Part shown: piece by piece, positions 11,318-23,185 of the stretch | Layout of the letters: each line of letters begins with the position of its first letter | How positions within the stretch are numbered: position 1 is the first letter of the stretch | Assembly (NCBI GenBank): GCA_963971425.1 | Contig: OZ020521.1 | Span: 9,875,519 to 9,939,518 of the forward strand | Direction of reading: 5' to 3' | DNA length: 64,000 nt | DNA from: Bryoerythrophyllum caledonicum | Lineage: Eukaryota > Streptophyta > Bryopsida > Pottiales > Pottiaceae | Notes under the pieces: generated by a model | What the model was told of the DNA's origin: nothing | The model's input: the letters and a program-made list of their open reading frames with translations, nothing else | Databases searched by the model: none | Made by a program: the position numbers and the translations under genes

Positions 11318-14300
11318 ATGATTCTCAGTAATGGTATTATGTCAAATGATCAAATTAATGAGATGTGTGCACCATTTTTGATGACAAGACAAACGGTAGA
11401 AATAGTGAATAAACCAACATCTGAGCGGTCGGTAGCACCTTCGCCGCTCATGGTCATACCAAAAGAGGTGGTAGATCCCAATCAGGTGAAGTTGGAAGAA
11501 GCTGGATTGTGGGAGTTCATCTGCAAGAAGTGGCCCATGGCGGATCCTGAGCGAACATTGGCATATTGGAGAGCTTCGAAGAAAGAATAACAGGATGAGT
11601 TCAAGATGGAGAACAAGATGGTGCACTTCAATCTGGAGGCAATTGCTCCCCACTTTCCAGGACTACCTAATTCAAGCTCCACCTTGATCAGTATATAGCA
11701 TCTAGGTAAAGCCGATTTCATGCAAGTTTTCGAAAATCCGAAGGGAGCGGCAGTAGCGGCAGGGTACATTATCAACCGTGCCAAGGATCATTGGATCGAT
11801 TGGTTGAGGTATGTGAACCAATGACTGCTAATGGCTCCGGAGGGGAAAAATATCATCACCGCTCCAGGTTTGGCAGCTGCATATCGGAGCTGGCATGGCG
11901 AACGACTCAACTGGCTGAAGATTGTGTTCAATCAGATCAAGCTAGAGATATCAAGGAAGAACACGAGGAACAGGTTGTTCTTTCACTGTGCAACATATCT
12001 CTCAGAGTTCTGCCCAGCTCTTACGTAGGGAGGTCCATCGAAGACACCGGAGATGCCAACGCGAAGAAGGACGCGAGTCTATGTGGAGGATGAGGAAGAA
12101 TGCGAGCTGGAGGAGACTCCGACATTGCCGGAAACGTCACGACGTCCGACACCTGAGCCCCATCCATGGGCATTGATGACTGTGAATCAAGAGAGGACCC
12201 CGGAGTACATAGTGCTACCAATCAAGGAGGATCAGCAGCCCTCTGAAGAGCCAATGCTTCACGAAGCATCACCCTAGACCAAGACGCCGTCAGGTTCGGC
12301 TAGAGCCTCTAGCGTTGTCCCGACAGGAAAGGAGAAGCCGAGTCTTGGTGACCTGATGGCGCGACTGGGAAGATTGGAGGAGTCCGGGAAGAAGGCGATG
12401 GAGTCTAACACGGCCTCCATAGTGAAGACTTCGGAGCAGGCAACCGAGATGGAGAGTCTGCAGAGAAAGATTGAAGCTTTGAAGAGCCAAGTGGTTGTAC
12501 ACGAGCAAGCGTTTTCTCTCAAGGATGCGGTGGAGAATCGAATGACAAGAGAACGCGCTGAGATGTTGGAGAAGGTGGCAGAGGTAGCAGCCAATGCCAC
12601 TCAGTGGAAGAAAAAATGGGAGGATTTTGCGGGTCAAGCAGCCCACTATGAGCAAACTCAAATGGAGGTGGGTCGCCTTACGAGGGAGGTCCATGAAGCT
12701 AACCAGAAGGTGAAGAACATCACCGAAATGCACAAGTATCAGAGAGAAAACGGTGAGAAGCTCACCGGAGAAAAAGATGCGTTAGTGCGCACACATGCAA
12801 AGAAATTGCATGAGTTGAGGTTAGATGGTCAAAGAGCTCAGCTGGTGGTACAGGCAGATCCTGTGACAGTAACCACGCTTGAGCGTAGTGTTCAAACTCT
12901 GACAGCGGCGAATACTCAGTTGATCTAGTAGTTCACCACTGAGTAAGCTTTGAGGTTGAAGCTACAGACTGCTCTATGGGAACAAGAATTGGACGCACCT
13001 TATCCCTATTCCCTGTTCAAAGCTTATGAACTGCAGAAGAGTACGTTTTTGCGTCTTACGGACTTAGCACCTAGAGTTAAGTTGAGTAACGATGAGTTTG
13101 AGCGTCTATGGAGAGGCGCAAAGCCCTTTGCTAACATGCAAAATCTTATGTGTGAGGTGTTAGCAAGAGTTGACCTTGATATGGAGAATCCAAATCAGTG
13201 TAACTTGTGGATTGGTGACTTAGGCACCCAAGTGCTCCTTTACTACATGACCTTAGAGGCTCAAATTAGTAACAAGAGAAAGGCGGAGCAGCCTGTGGAA
13301 CCATATCGACTTGTGAGGATTCCAGATTTTAGACCCCTCGTCACTCTTGAGAATTTTGAGGCTATTCCAGGATGGTAGAGGACATTGGAGAATCTTCTCC
13401 ATGAATTGGATAGCGAGCAGCTGCTATCTAACACCTTGATGCATGCCCGAGTGAGGGAAGAGATTGGCCAACGAGGAGAGATGACCATGGGTCACTATGT
13501 CTACGGCCAACAACGAGCGAAGCAACGCTTGCTGCAAGCACTGGAGGGAGCAAGGACTCACGTCATGGACACATACGACTTCAAGACTCAGGTGACGTTG
13601 AGTGCTCCTCCCTTGGATTATCAGTCGCCTGGTTGGATAGGTGCAGCAGCGCTAGTGGGAGGGTCCATTATGAAACAGAGATACCTTGGTAACTATGACA
13701 TTATGTTTGATGCCGTTGAGGAGAAACCTTTTCCCACCTGGCCTGCGCTTGAATGGATACTGGAGGACGTAGAACTTTCGGTGAAGGCTTGGAAGCCATG
13801 GGATCAGATGTATCCACGAGCTTCGATCAGTTGGACTCACGCAGTTCCCTTAGCAGTGGCTACAAATCCTCACATGTGCCCTCTTCATGGTCCAAGGAGA
13901 TACAAGTGGGCGCCGTGGGCGCGTTTGGATTCAGTTCCATACAATTGGCCCTTGGTGCCACGAACCTTTGCCACACGGCACGAGTGTGCAATCTCTTATC
14001 GTGCTTATTTGAAGCACACAAGTACCATATCGACCCTATTTGTTTCAGAGCAGCTGTGTTCTGCAACTTCCTTGCCTACGTATGCACGCAATACAAGGTG
14101 ACAGTGAATGTCAACAAGTATGATGAGGCGAAACCAGAGTTCCATATTTGGATCAAGCTTCAGCAGAAGCCCGCGCGTTGGTTGCGCATACTTGAAACCA
14201 TGGCTCTTACGCGGTTTCTCATTGGACCGAGCTCCATGTTCTCATTGGAGTTTTCTCCAAAGCAACAGCATCAGATTACTACCTGGTTAGCATACCAGAA

Positions 14301-14445
14301 GTCGCATGCAACTTACCTCATGATTGATGACGACGTGCGACGCAACTTGGATGGGATAGAGATGTAGAGCTACCTTCAGGATTTGGATTTAGCTGATGAA
14401 TACAAGCACAAGAAGCCGAAGATTGACACGCGCCGCAAACTTTGA
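11318..14445 (+). pseudogene. long coiled-coil / gag-like protein pseudogene with many in-frame stops
   Basis: One frame carries coding-like sequence for most of 3 kb but is broken by stops: TAA 11588, TAG 11696, TGA ~11821, TAG ~12026, TAG ~12275, two TAGs at 12926 and 12929, TAA ~12944 and TAG 13376. From about 13900 the coding signal moves to another frame (ending 14367), so there is also a frameshift. Visible parts: an N-terminal segment rich in W and basic residues (~11320-12025); an acidic/proline hinge (~12050-12280); a long heptad-like coiled coil (~12356-12925); and a globular C-terminal part with LDYQSPGW and VNKYDEAKPEFHIW. Neither reverse transcriptase nor transposase motifs are present. 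It looks like the structural (gag-like) ORF of a transposable element, but the family is not recognised. Confidence 0.55.
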
Positions 14446-16660
14446 GAAACTGTGCAAGTTTGAGAGACATACCGAAGTCTATCCTGGAGCGTGAAGTACG
14501 AAGACTGGACGAGGAACAGGGGATCATTCAAAGTGCGATGTCAGCTTAGTTAACAGAGGCTTTTATTGTTCAGCTGATATGGTAGTTTGGCCGCGTTAGA
14601 GTTTTGATTTTTATCATACTCGAACCTCAGACAGTGCAAGTTTTTATTTTATGATGATGCAACGGCAGATGCTAACTTGAACTGGAGATTTTAAGTGTTA
14701 CTCTATGTCATGAATATGAGTTCAGTTGGATGAACTTTGAAGTTGGAGTAATGATACAGACTGCAAAGAATGAATATGTTAAGAGCTGACTTGAAAGATA
14801 TTTTTGTACTAAGCCTTTGGAGTCATTGGCCGTACAGTGTTGAATGTGGACACAATTGGAAGGGTTGTAACTTGACGATACATGGGTGAGAGCAAATCGA
14901 TGTTGTGAGGTGCGTGGTGTCTGCAGATTCATGAGATAGAACAACGTGAATTACAACATGAATATGGACTGTAAAGAATGAACACATTATTAGAGATACC
15001 AAGTGTGCAGGTTGTTCACAAATTAACGTTAACTTATGTCTGTAAGAAGAGCTCACAACTCGTGATCCTACTGTTCTGAGCACCAAGCTGAAGATGACAT
15101 AAGGTGATCTATGAACCACACGTGGATATCAAAAATTCAGAACAACGTGCAAAGAAAAATGACGTCAATACAGACTGAAGTTATCGCGATATTTCCAATG
15201 TTGCTAATTTGATGAACTGGAGTTAACAAAGACTTCTAATTGACACTATCAAGATGCATGAAGCGAAATGTATGAAGTGAACATGTTATGTGGATCTAAA
15301 AGACAAATGAAAAAAAAAATTGTGCTACAACTGCACCTACATGTGTCTACCCTGTGTCTAAACTACACCAAGCGGAATGGAGCGGGTCTCTCAAGGTCAT
15401 TGTATACCCGGCACTAGCGCCGGAAGACTGCCACGGCAGTATCAACTGCGACTTGAGAAGACCAGGCCATCCATGCTTGTCACTGAAGGTAAACAATTTA
15501 CTCAGCCACTATATACTGGGTATCCTCAGCCTCACCAATCGATATGGGGTCTATCGTTGGCTGACTTCGAGGATGACCGCGCGACTACCTTATGGCCGTG
15601 TGAAGACACAGATCAACATCTGGAGCGTTCGATTAATACAAACTATGAGAAACATGACGATGAATTTTTCAAGTACAATACTGTGAACATCTACTATTTA
15701 GCAGCTATGTGATGTAGATTCGTGCTGGTGAGTGGGAGTCTTTGATTTTCTAGCGACAATGATGCTTGACTCAGAAGAATATGATGTTAAGGATATTTTG
15801 GTGGAAATTGATGTGGTATCAACGAGCGATGAGGTAGACCAGTTTTGTGCACACTCTTGTAGCAATATACACAAGGACATAATCGTGAAGTTTGATTATT
15901 GTATACTCTAAACTAAAGTGATACGTAAGCTTCCGATTCTACTAAGATTATGCAACATATGGACCGTGATAATTCGTACAACCTGAACCTATAAGTATGA
16001 GATTTAAGAGTATGTTTCCTAAAGATCTTCACAGGCATAGACAGAAAGGCTGTCTATATTGACGTGCATGGCTCCCAAGTTGTTGATAAGCGCAACAGTG
16101 GTTACGTGGTAACCAAGGTGAGTATGAAAATCTTGTTAAATACTAAGTATGGAGGTACAGAAATTTCGGAGTCACCTACCATGCAAAGTTCTCGCGATAT
16201 AGGTTGTTTTCTCAGCATCTGATTCCACCTATCTCGAGGCTTATCGCGGGTAACTTAATTCCAAGTGGCTCAACTGCGCGTGACTCACAGTTTTTAGTTA
16301 TACCGGGACCACCACTGAGACAAATTGAGTAAAAGATCAAAAGACGAGTTGCTCTGTATGAAGCTCAATGCGAATGGACAATTGACGTAGATCTACATGC
16401 AAGTAGGCCCGGATTAATGGCTGAATAAATTAAGAATCAAGTAATTTGGAGGATATGCATGATCATGTATGTCCTGCTCGCAAAGGAGACTCTACACGAT
16501 TTCAGTAATAGGCCCTGGACTTACCATGCCTGTTCCAAACATGAAGATTTCTTAAAAAGATTCTCTAAATATTCTATAATGATGCTCAAGAATATGCTCA
16601 TCAAAATGCAACCATTTAGTATGCTCTTAAAAGTATTATTGTAATTCTTATTCCATTCTA
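14446..16660. other. spacer, no gene recognised
   Basis: Only short ORFs are present. Sequence around 15350-15700 and 16030-16400 is less AT-rich than its surroundings and may be old transposon coding DNA, but no frame holds and no domain could be recognised. Confidence 0.4.
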
Positions 16661-17133
16661 TGAAAAAAAATAGAAGTTGCTAAACGTTTAGAAAAAGAAA
16701 AAAAAGAAAAAAGAAAATTAGTTGAAAGAGAAAAATAGTGAAAGGGAAAAATAAGAGAGAAAATTAAAAACTTGAGTAGTAACATGATAAGATGTGAGAA
16801 TGAGAATGATTAGTTTTAAGAGAGAACATGATAAATCTAATGAGAGATTGTTATGAAAAGGAAAAAATAAGAGAGAACATGATAATATTGAGAAATGGAA
16901 AAAATAAGAAAGAAAAGAGGTTAATATGTGAGTAATGTAGATAATACAATTAGTGGTGAAGTAATACACACACTACATAAATTGTATGATAGGATAGCTC
17001 ACATAATCTAGAAGAAATCGATAAATGTGGAAAGGAAATTAGTGACATAAAATTAGTAATTAGTGGTGAGGACACACACTACTAACATACTAATCTAGTG
17101 ATGTAAGGACTAATCAGTGCTGATTTTCCAAAC
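16661..17133. repeat. purine-rich AT tract (left part)
   Basis: The plus strand is dominated by A and G, with repeated GAAAAAAG, GAGAGAAAA and AACATGATAA words. The same composition resumes at 17949, so the TTAA-bounded element at 17134-17948 interrupts one purine-rich region. Confidence 0.55.
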
Positions 17134-17948
17134 TTAACCCCTAAAAGACCGATGTCCCCTCGGGGGACGTTTTGAGTTTGGGTAAGGTACCACGTTCTCA
17201 ATTCTAGGCATTATTTTCTGAGATTTTTTACTGGATAGCCAACTTTTGATTAGCTTTGCGTAGACACAAATTTCGTAGAATTCCGACTTACGGTTCAAAA
17301 GTTACAATTTATTTTCACGTACATATACAAATAGTGCAGCAGTTTAGTGTGACTTATCACAAATACTGTCACCAAACTTTAATAACTTCTAAATTCAATA
17401 GAAATTCGAGTTTTTGTCCATTTAAAAGACTGAAAATGTCCTCTTGGAAAGGAAATTGAGATCTTTGCATCTACCGTACGGATTTGTGAATTTCAAATAT
17501 TTGAGAAGGATATGATATATGCAAAATATAAAGTGTATTGTTGATTCTCGGCACATAGGTGCATTGCAGGATTTTTTAGGACATCTTCTACACCTCTTCT
17601 ACTTCTAAAATTTGGTGCACATATGCCTAACATGATCCTTTTCAAGTTAAGACAATAAAATCACGGCCCGTAGTGCAAAAACTTTCCATAGAAGGTGGTC
17701 GAAGTTTGTTGAAGGTGTATAGTATGACTTGAAAAGAGATTGTGTCACACTTCAAAGGCTAATATCTTTCAATCCGTGCGGTCAAACTTACCAAAAATTT
17801 CACCACACACTCTCATACAAGTCTAGTACAAGATCCTACGGTTAAGTTTTTAAAAAAATGATTTTGTATCGTTTTGTGTTGAATGCAGTGAAAATGGCAG
17901 TTTTGGAGTGTTTTTGAGGAAAAATTGCCTTGGTCCTTTAGGGGTTAA
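17134..17948. mobile_element. TTAA-bounded non-autonomous element (piggyBac-like), 815 bp
   Basis: Bounded by TTAA on both sides, with inverted ends: TTAACCCCTAAAAGACC on the left, and the reverse complement of the right end reads TTAACCCCTAAAGGACC. A TTAA target and CCC-starting termini are hallmarks of piggyBac-type transposons; no transposase is present. Inside, an ATCCGTGCGGTCAAA...GATCCTACGGTT block is shared with 33735-34680 and, inverted, with 3787-3865. Confidence 0.75.
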
Positions 17949-20240
17949 ATAAAAAATAAAAATAAAAGGGAAAATAAAATATGAAGAACATGTTTAAGTG
18001 ATACATGATGAATGAAAGTCTAGAAACTTTGGAAAAGTCTAAAGTATTAAAGAAGAAATGGAAAAATGAAAAAATAAAAGTTGATTGATAGAGACTTAAA
18101 GAAAAGTTTTTTTAATAAAAAAAAACAAAGTTGAAGCATGGAAAGCGAATAAAGACAATCAACAATTGTTAAAGAAGAAAGATAAATAAGAAGAAATGCT
18201 ATATGGAGCTTAAGAAGACTAAAAGAAAAAGAAAACGATAAAAAAGAAGACGAAGTGCAGAAGTCAAAGATTCAGAAACAAAGGTTTTTGAAGTCGAGGA
18301 GGACGTCTCCAATTTAAAGAAGAGGGCTATGTAGAGCCAAAATGATAAAGTTGTTAAATTTCAAAAAATTAGAGCTTAAAAGCTATAGAAACAACTTCAA
18401 AAGAATAAAGTAAAAGTAAAAGTAGAAGAAAAAATAAATAGAAATTACTAAAGTAAATAGAAAATAGAATTAGAAAGGTACGAAGAAAGGACATAACTCT
18501 TAATGATATGAAAAGGTTTTGAAATTAAACCAAAGAGGTGATAGGAAAAGTCATTAGGAAAAGTGGCACCTTTTCATAATTAGATGGTATAAGTGAATAG
18601 AAAGAGATAATGATTACACCACATTTGAAGAAAATTATGTGAGTCCTAGCTTGGATTGAAGCTAGTAAGAATTCTTACATGTGATTTGTAAGAAATTTGT
18701 TTGAAATATATTTAATTATTGAATTATGTGTAAGTCTACGAGTGGCTAGCTACATAATTGTAATTGTTGTGTGAAATTGTTCATGTGTAATAAGACACAT
18801 TAAGAAAGGAATTCAATTCAAAATTATGAATTGTGGAAGTTAAATGTGAAGGAGAATTGTAATGAGATTACAAAATTCACTAGAAAAGAATTTATAATAA
18901 ATAAATTAAATTTGTGAATTTTGGAAGTGAAATTGGTTAGAGTAGAAATTGAATATCTACAGTACCAATTTGTGAACAAATTGTAAAAAAATTAAAAATA
19001 AAATAAAATAAATATATAAACAAAAAATATGCAAGACAATTGATGCATAGAAGTGAATTAGAATTAATTGCAATCAAAAATAAAATTAATTCTAAATTGC
19101 ATATAATTAATTTCAATAAAAAATGCATTATGTATGTGATGAACTAATGTTTCTTTGAAGTTTGTGATTCAGAATCATTGGAATTGGAATTCATGAGAAT
19201 TGAAGTTTCAATTACAAATACAATATTAATTTGAGAATTAATAATTTTGATGATTAATGTTTGGTCAACACACGGTTGAGTTGATCACATAATGTGAAAT
19301 TACATTGACTTGTGAGTCAAGTAATTAAATTGTAAATTTTAGATCAAGAGTCTAATTGTGTTTAAAATTAATCTTTAAGACTAGCCAAGTAGTAGAATTG
19401 ATCAAGACTTATATTACAAGAATATCCTTAGAAAGTGTAATAGTATACGAAGGATAATGGTGTAGTAAATAATTTAGAATTAACAAAGGAAAAAAAGTTT
19501 GATATAAAGAAATATTCAAAGTATAGGAAGTCTAGTTAAAAGAGATAATAGTGCATCTAGTTAATTGAGACAAGAATTAGACTTAATACTTTGAACCTTT
19601 AAGAATAGTGTTAATTATTCTTTGTGTGTTGTTTGTACTTTAACTTGTGGTTTAAAGGTGTGATGACGAGAAGTATAAAGTGAAGACATAAGGAAGCTTG
19701 GAGCTCATCGCTAGAGGTTAGATTGTGATTTATTAACTTGAATTAATTAAGGAATTGGCAATGAGTACCAAATGGATAGCATCCATTTACCCATGAGGGT
19801 ATAGGTTAGAAGTCATTGGGCACTTCACAAAATAATGACAATGAGCAAGGCTCACGTCATACTTGCACATGCTTGTGGGTATAAGAATAAGAAGTAAAAA
19901 TCCTTAAGAGTGTAGATTATAGATACACTTTTACCTTCAAAACCTTAAAGCAAACAACAATTGACACATTTATTAGTGGAATTAGAGATAACTACCTAAG
20001 ACTAGATGCCAGATCATCCCCTAGAACGAACCTAGAGGTGGGTGTAGCCTGGGTGTTTTGTAAGTCCACCCAAGTTTCAAACCTTACAGAGACACATTAG
20101 ATGGTATAAACACCGGCACGTGCCAAGAGCATATGCACCTTCTGGCTCGAAAGGATTTAAACAAACTTGGCAATCATCTCCGTATTGCGTGAAGCTTGCT
20201 GGTGTTGGCTATAACTTGCTTGCTTCCACGTTTTTGCTTG
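17949..20240. other. AT-rich, purine-biased spacer
   Basis: Continuation of the purine-rich tract (to about 18500), then very AT-rich sequence with many AATTGAATT/GAATTAATT-like words and no ORF above about 60 codons. Nothing else is recognised. Confidence 0.5.
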
Positions 20241-20472
20241 GTTGAAGGGCATGAGAAGACATAGCCTCTTTGTGATCCCACCTCAACTTTGCCTAGTCAA
20301 TAGATCCACCATCACGTACTGGCAATTCACTTGGAAACATCTCATCGATGTTTGCCCAAGATGTGAGTCCAAAGTCACGGCGCGTATTTGTCGTCAGATA
20401 TTTGTTGTCAATCTTCTCGACCTCTATTGCCATTTGCCTTGCACAGTCAACATTCAAGATGCATGCCACCTT

Positions 20473-21240
20473 TCATTGATAGTATTGCTCGCCCACTGAT
20501 GCAATCCTTTTTCGAAGGATTTTGTTTGCACTGTGAAGCTGAACTAGTTCTGTGCTTGGATTAGGTGGGAAAAACAACAGAGAATCCTCGGTGCCGATGG
20601 AATCTACAAATGGTTGTGCTGCTACTGTGAGCGGCGGTAGAAAAACCGACGGACTATTAGCCAAGCGTTGACGTTGTGGTCTCCTCGGGGTCTCTAGCAA
20701 GCAACTAGTTATGTTGCCAACCAGATTGTCGAGAATTGTGTTGTCCACACCTCGAGCAACACCGTTAATATTAGCCTGGCTCGCAACAACTCAATGACGC
20801 AACTCTTCTATCTCAACTGCTTGCTTGGCGATAATATCACCCTTTTCACTCGATTGCAGCTTGAGGTTTTGAATCTCTTCTTGGAGACGTTGAATTATCT
20901 CATCCTTCAAGCTTATAGTGTCCAATAACTCCTGGTGAGCATCGACGGTCGTACTTCCGGACCCCGATGCTACATGCCTGGTGTTGGAAGTGGTGACTAC
21001 GACATCCATCATTGGCATTTCATCCATAATATGGATGGATTCTCCATCTCCAACATCCCCAAAGCGGACTATGGGTTCATCATCGCGAGCAGGATTTACG
21101 ATTGGTAAATCTTCTTGGCAACCTCCTTGAACCATCACAAGTGATGCTTGATGGAGCTTCACTCGTTGCCGCTTTTTTCGTGAAGCACGCCCCACTGCAG
21201 AACTTGATAAACGCCGACCTACACGTCCATCTGAGTCCGA
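20473..21240 (-). pseudogene. coiled-coil protein fragment, probably from a retroelement
   Basis: On the minus strand one frame reads from a serine/aspartate-rich stretch (about 21240) through a basic segment (RASRKKRQR), an acidic stretch and a coiled coil (DEIIQRLQEEIQNLKLQ, then AVEIEELRH). A TGA stop follows at 20791-20793, and the same frame continues to 20473 with a proline-rich segment and another short helix. The 5' end stops abruptly upstream of 21240. A purine-rich GAGC-type repeat (GAGCGGTGAGCAG, about 21415-21455) lies 5' of it, as at the remnant at 36785-38350. Function not recognised. Confidence 0.45.
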
Positions 21241-22318
21241 ATCAGATGATGAATATGACTCTACGGGAGGTCATCTCGGCCATCCGCTTTCTGTGGCCCT
21301 AGTGCTGTAAAAGGAAACCTTGGATGCTGCTCCTTAGGCACATCATAATGCATCCACACCCTCGGCATTTTCGGAGTTTTCCGCACAGTCCTCCAAGAGC
21401 GAAGCTATTTTGTGAGCAAGAAGCGGTGAGTGGTGAGCGGTGAGCAGAAAAATTAGGATTTTTGGCAAGATTTTTCTCAAAATACATGGATATTAGTTTC
21501 AATAATTTGCTGATGTACATTAAAATAAGAAATTTGACTATTTTGGGTTCATAATTTGGTCAGTATTGTGGAAAATGAATGAACCTATAACCGTGAAAAA
21601 GGAGATTGGTTAAAACTTTGGCCTCATGTTGTGGAAGAATATATGAGCTCATAACCGTCGAAATGAATATATTTGTAATCAGTTACAGACATAAGGAATG
21701 AAAGAAATTATATATTTCGCCCGAATATTCTTAAAATCATCCATGTTTTAAAGACTTAAAGACTATCTTTTTTTAACATTGTATCATCAAACACATAATT
21801 GTTCCAATATAAAGTTGAAGTTTGGCCATGTTGTTCCATCTCAGAAGGTAGAAATATGCAATGCTGGGAAGATTGCATATATGATGAACTTAACTTTTTG
21901 CTTACAATCTAATTCTCCCTTACCTCGATAGTATTAGAAGTGCAGACTAGAATTTGGGAACATATAGAATGAAATCAATGGTAGATACAAAAGAACTATT
22001 TATCTAATTAGGTTTAAATTAATTCATACATCATTTTTGGTTTTTTTATAAGAAGGATGATACTTTGTAAAAGAATATCGCTGATAATAATAATACAGTA
22101 GGAGAGACACATGTACAACAATATTACACGGTGGCCCTTTCAGTCTCACCACCATTTCTGTTATAAAAGGAATAAAAAGTATAGTAGAACTATTTGTCAC
22201 ACTGTTCTTACAGTGTGACAGTGTGGTAGCAGGTTTTCTAACACGCGTTTGATCTTGTTGTAGCTGAAACTAGGTGCGTGGATAAACTGATCTACTTTAG
22301 GAAGCAGATTACAAAGCC

Positions 22319-22744
22319 GGGTTTAGGGTTTAGGGTTTAGGGTTTAAGGTTTAGAAACTTGCCTAAAATGAAAAACTTTCTTCTAGGATTAAATGGGCCT
22401 TCAGGGGTTAAGTTGCCATGTTGTGACACTATTTAGACACTATTCACACATGCCAACTTAATGACCAATGAATTTATAAGTGATGTGATGACCAGCTACA
22501 CCTCCTCGCTGAAATCTAGGGAGGGTATAGAAGAGAGCGGTATTGGGTCGCCGGTGGGTTTTAGGTTATCCTACCTTATTACTACGCCCTCCACAATTCA
22601 CTTCTGGGTCGTCCCAGGGTTTAGGGTTTAAGCCCAGGTGAGATCACAGCTTCGTCTCGTAATGCGTTCATCTGTGGCCGTATTTGTTACGAACACTTTG
22701 TAGTGAAGGGATTTTGATGCAGGGTTTAGGGTTTAGGGTTTAAG
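22319..22744. promoter_or_regulatory. telo-box and site II-like motifs upstream of the EngA/Der gene
   Basis: Tandem TTTAGGG units lie at about 22319-22353, 22614-22630 and 22721-22744, and a TGGGCC element at 22394-22399. In plants, telo-boxes (AAACCCTA) together with TGGGCC/T site II elements mark promoters of ribosomal-protein and translation-related genes. The spacing of 100-500 bp before the EngA/Der coding region fits a promoter role. That link is inferred from position only. Confidence 0.5.
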
Positions 22745-23185
22745 GGTGTAAGACTCCTGTGAAAATTGCTACGAGTTTCCTTATAATTTCGTACAGTGCA
22801 GACTACGCTTGTGTTAAGCCAATGTCGCAAGTTTGGAGAGCAGCGCGTGCTGCTTCTTTGCAGTGGTTAGTTTACTTTTTCTCTTCTATGATCACAATGC
22901 TTCCTTACAATGAGTAATTTATGATATTATCTGCTAATTGACCCTGGCTATGATGTTGCATCAACTGAGGTGCGGTTAGAATGGCATTTCCAGGGCTTAA
23001 AGACAGAGAGAGAGGGTTTACAGTTGAGCATCCATGGATTGAAGTTGCCTGGAATTTTTATGATTCTGCTTCTTGTGTCAATTGATGTCTTTTTTCTTTT
23101 TAAAGGAAATGAGGAGAATTGGGTTGTGGAGGAGAGTTGGAGTGGATTTGAGGGAGAACGGAGAGCAAGTAGAGCGAAGAAGAAG

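Noticed and set aside
22319-22353. Chromosome-end telomere
   Set aside because: Only about five TTTAGGG units, internal, with gene sequence on one side and ordinary sequence on the other; better read as telo-boxes.
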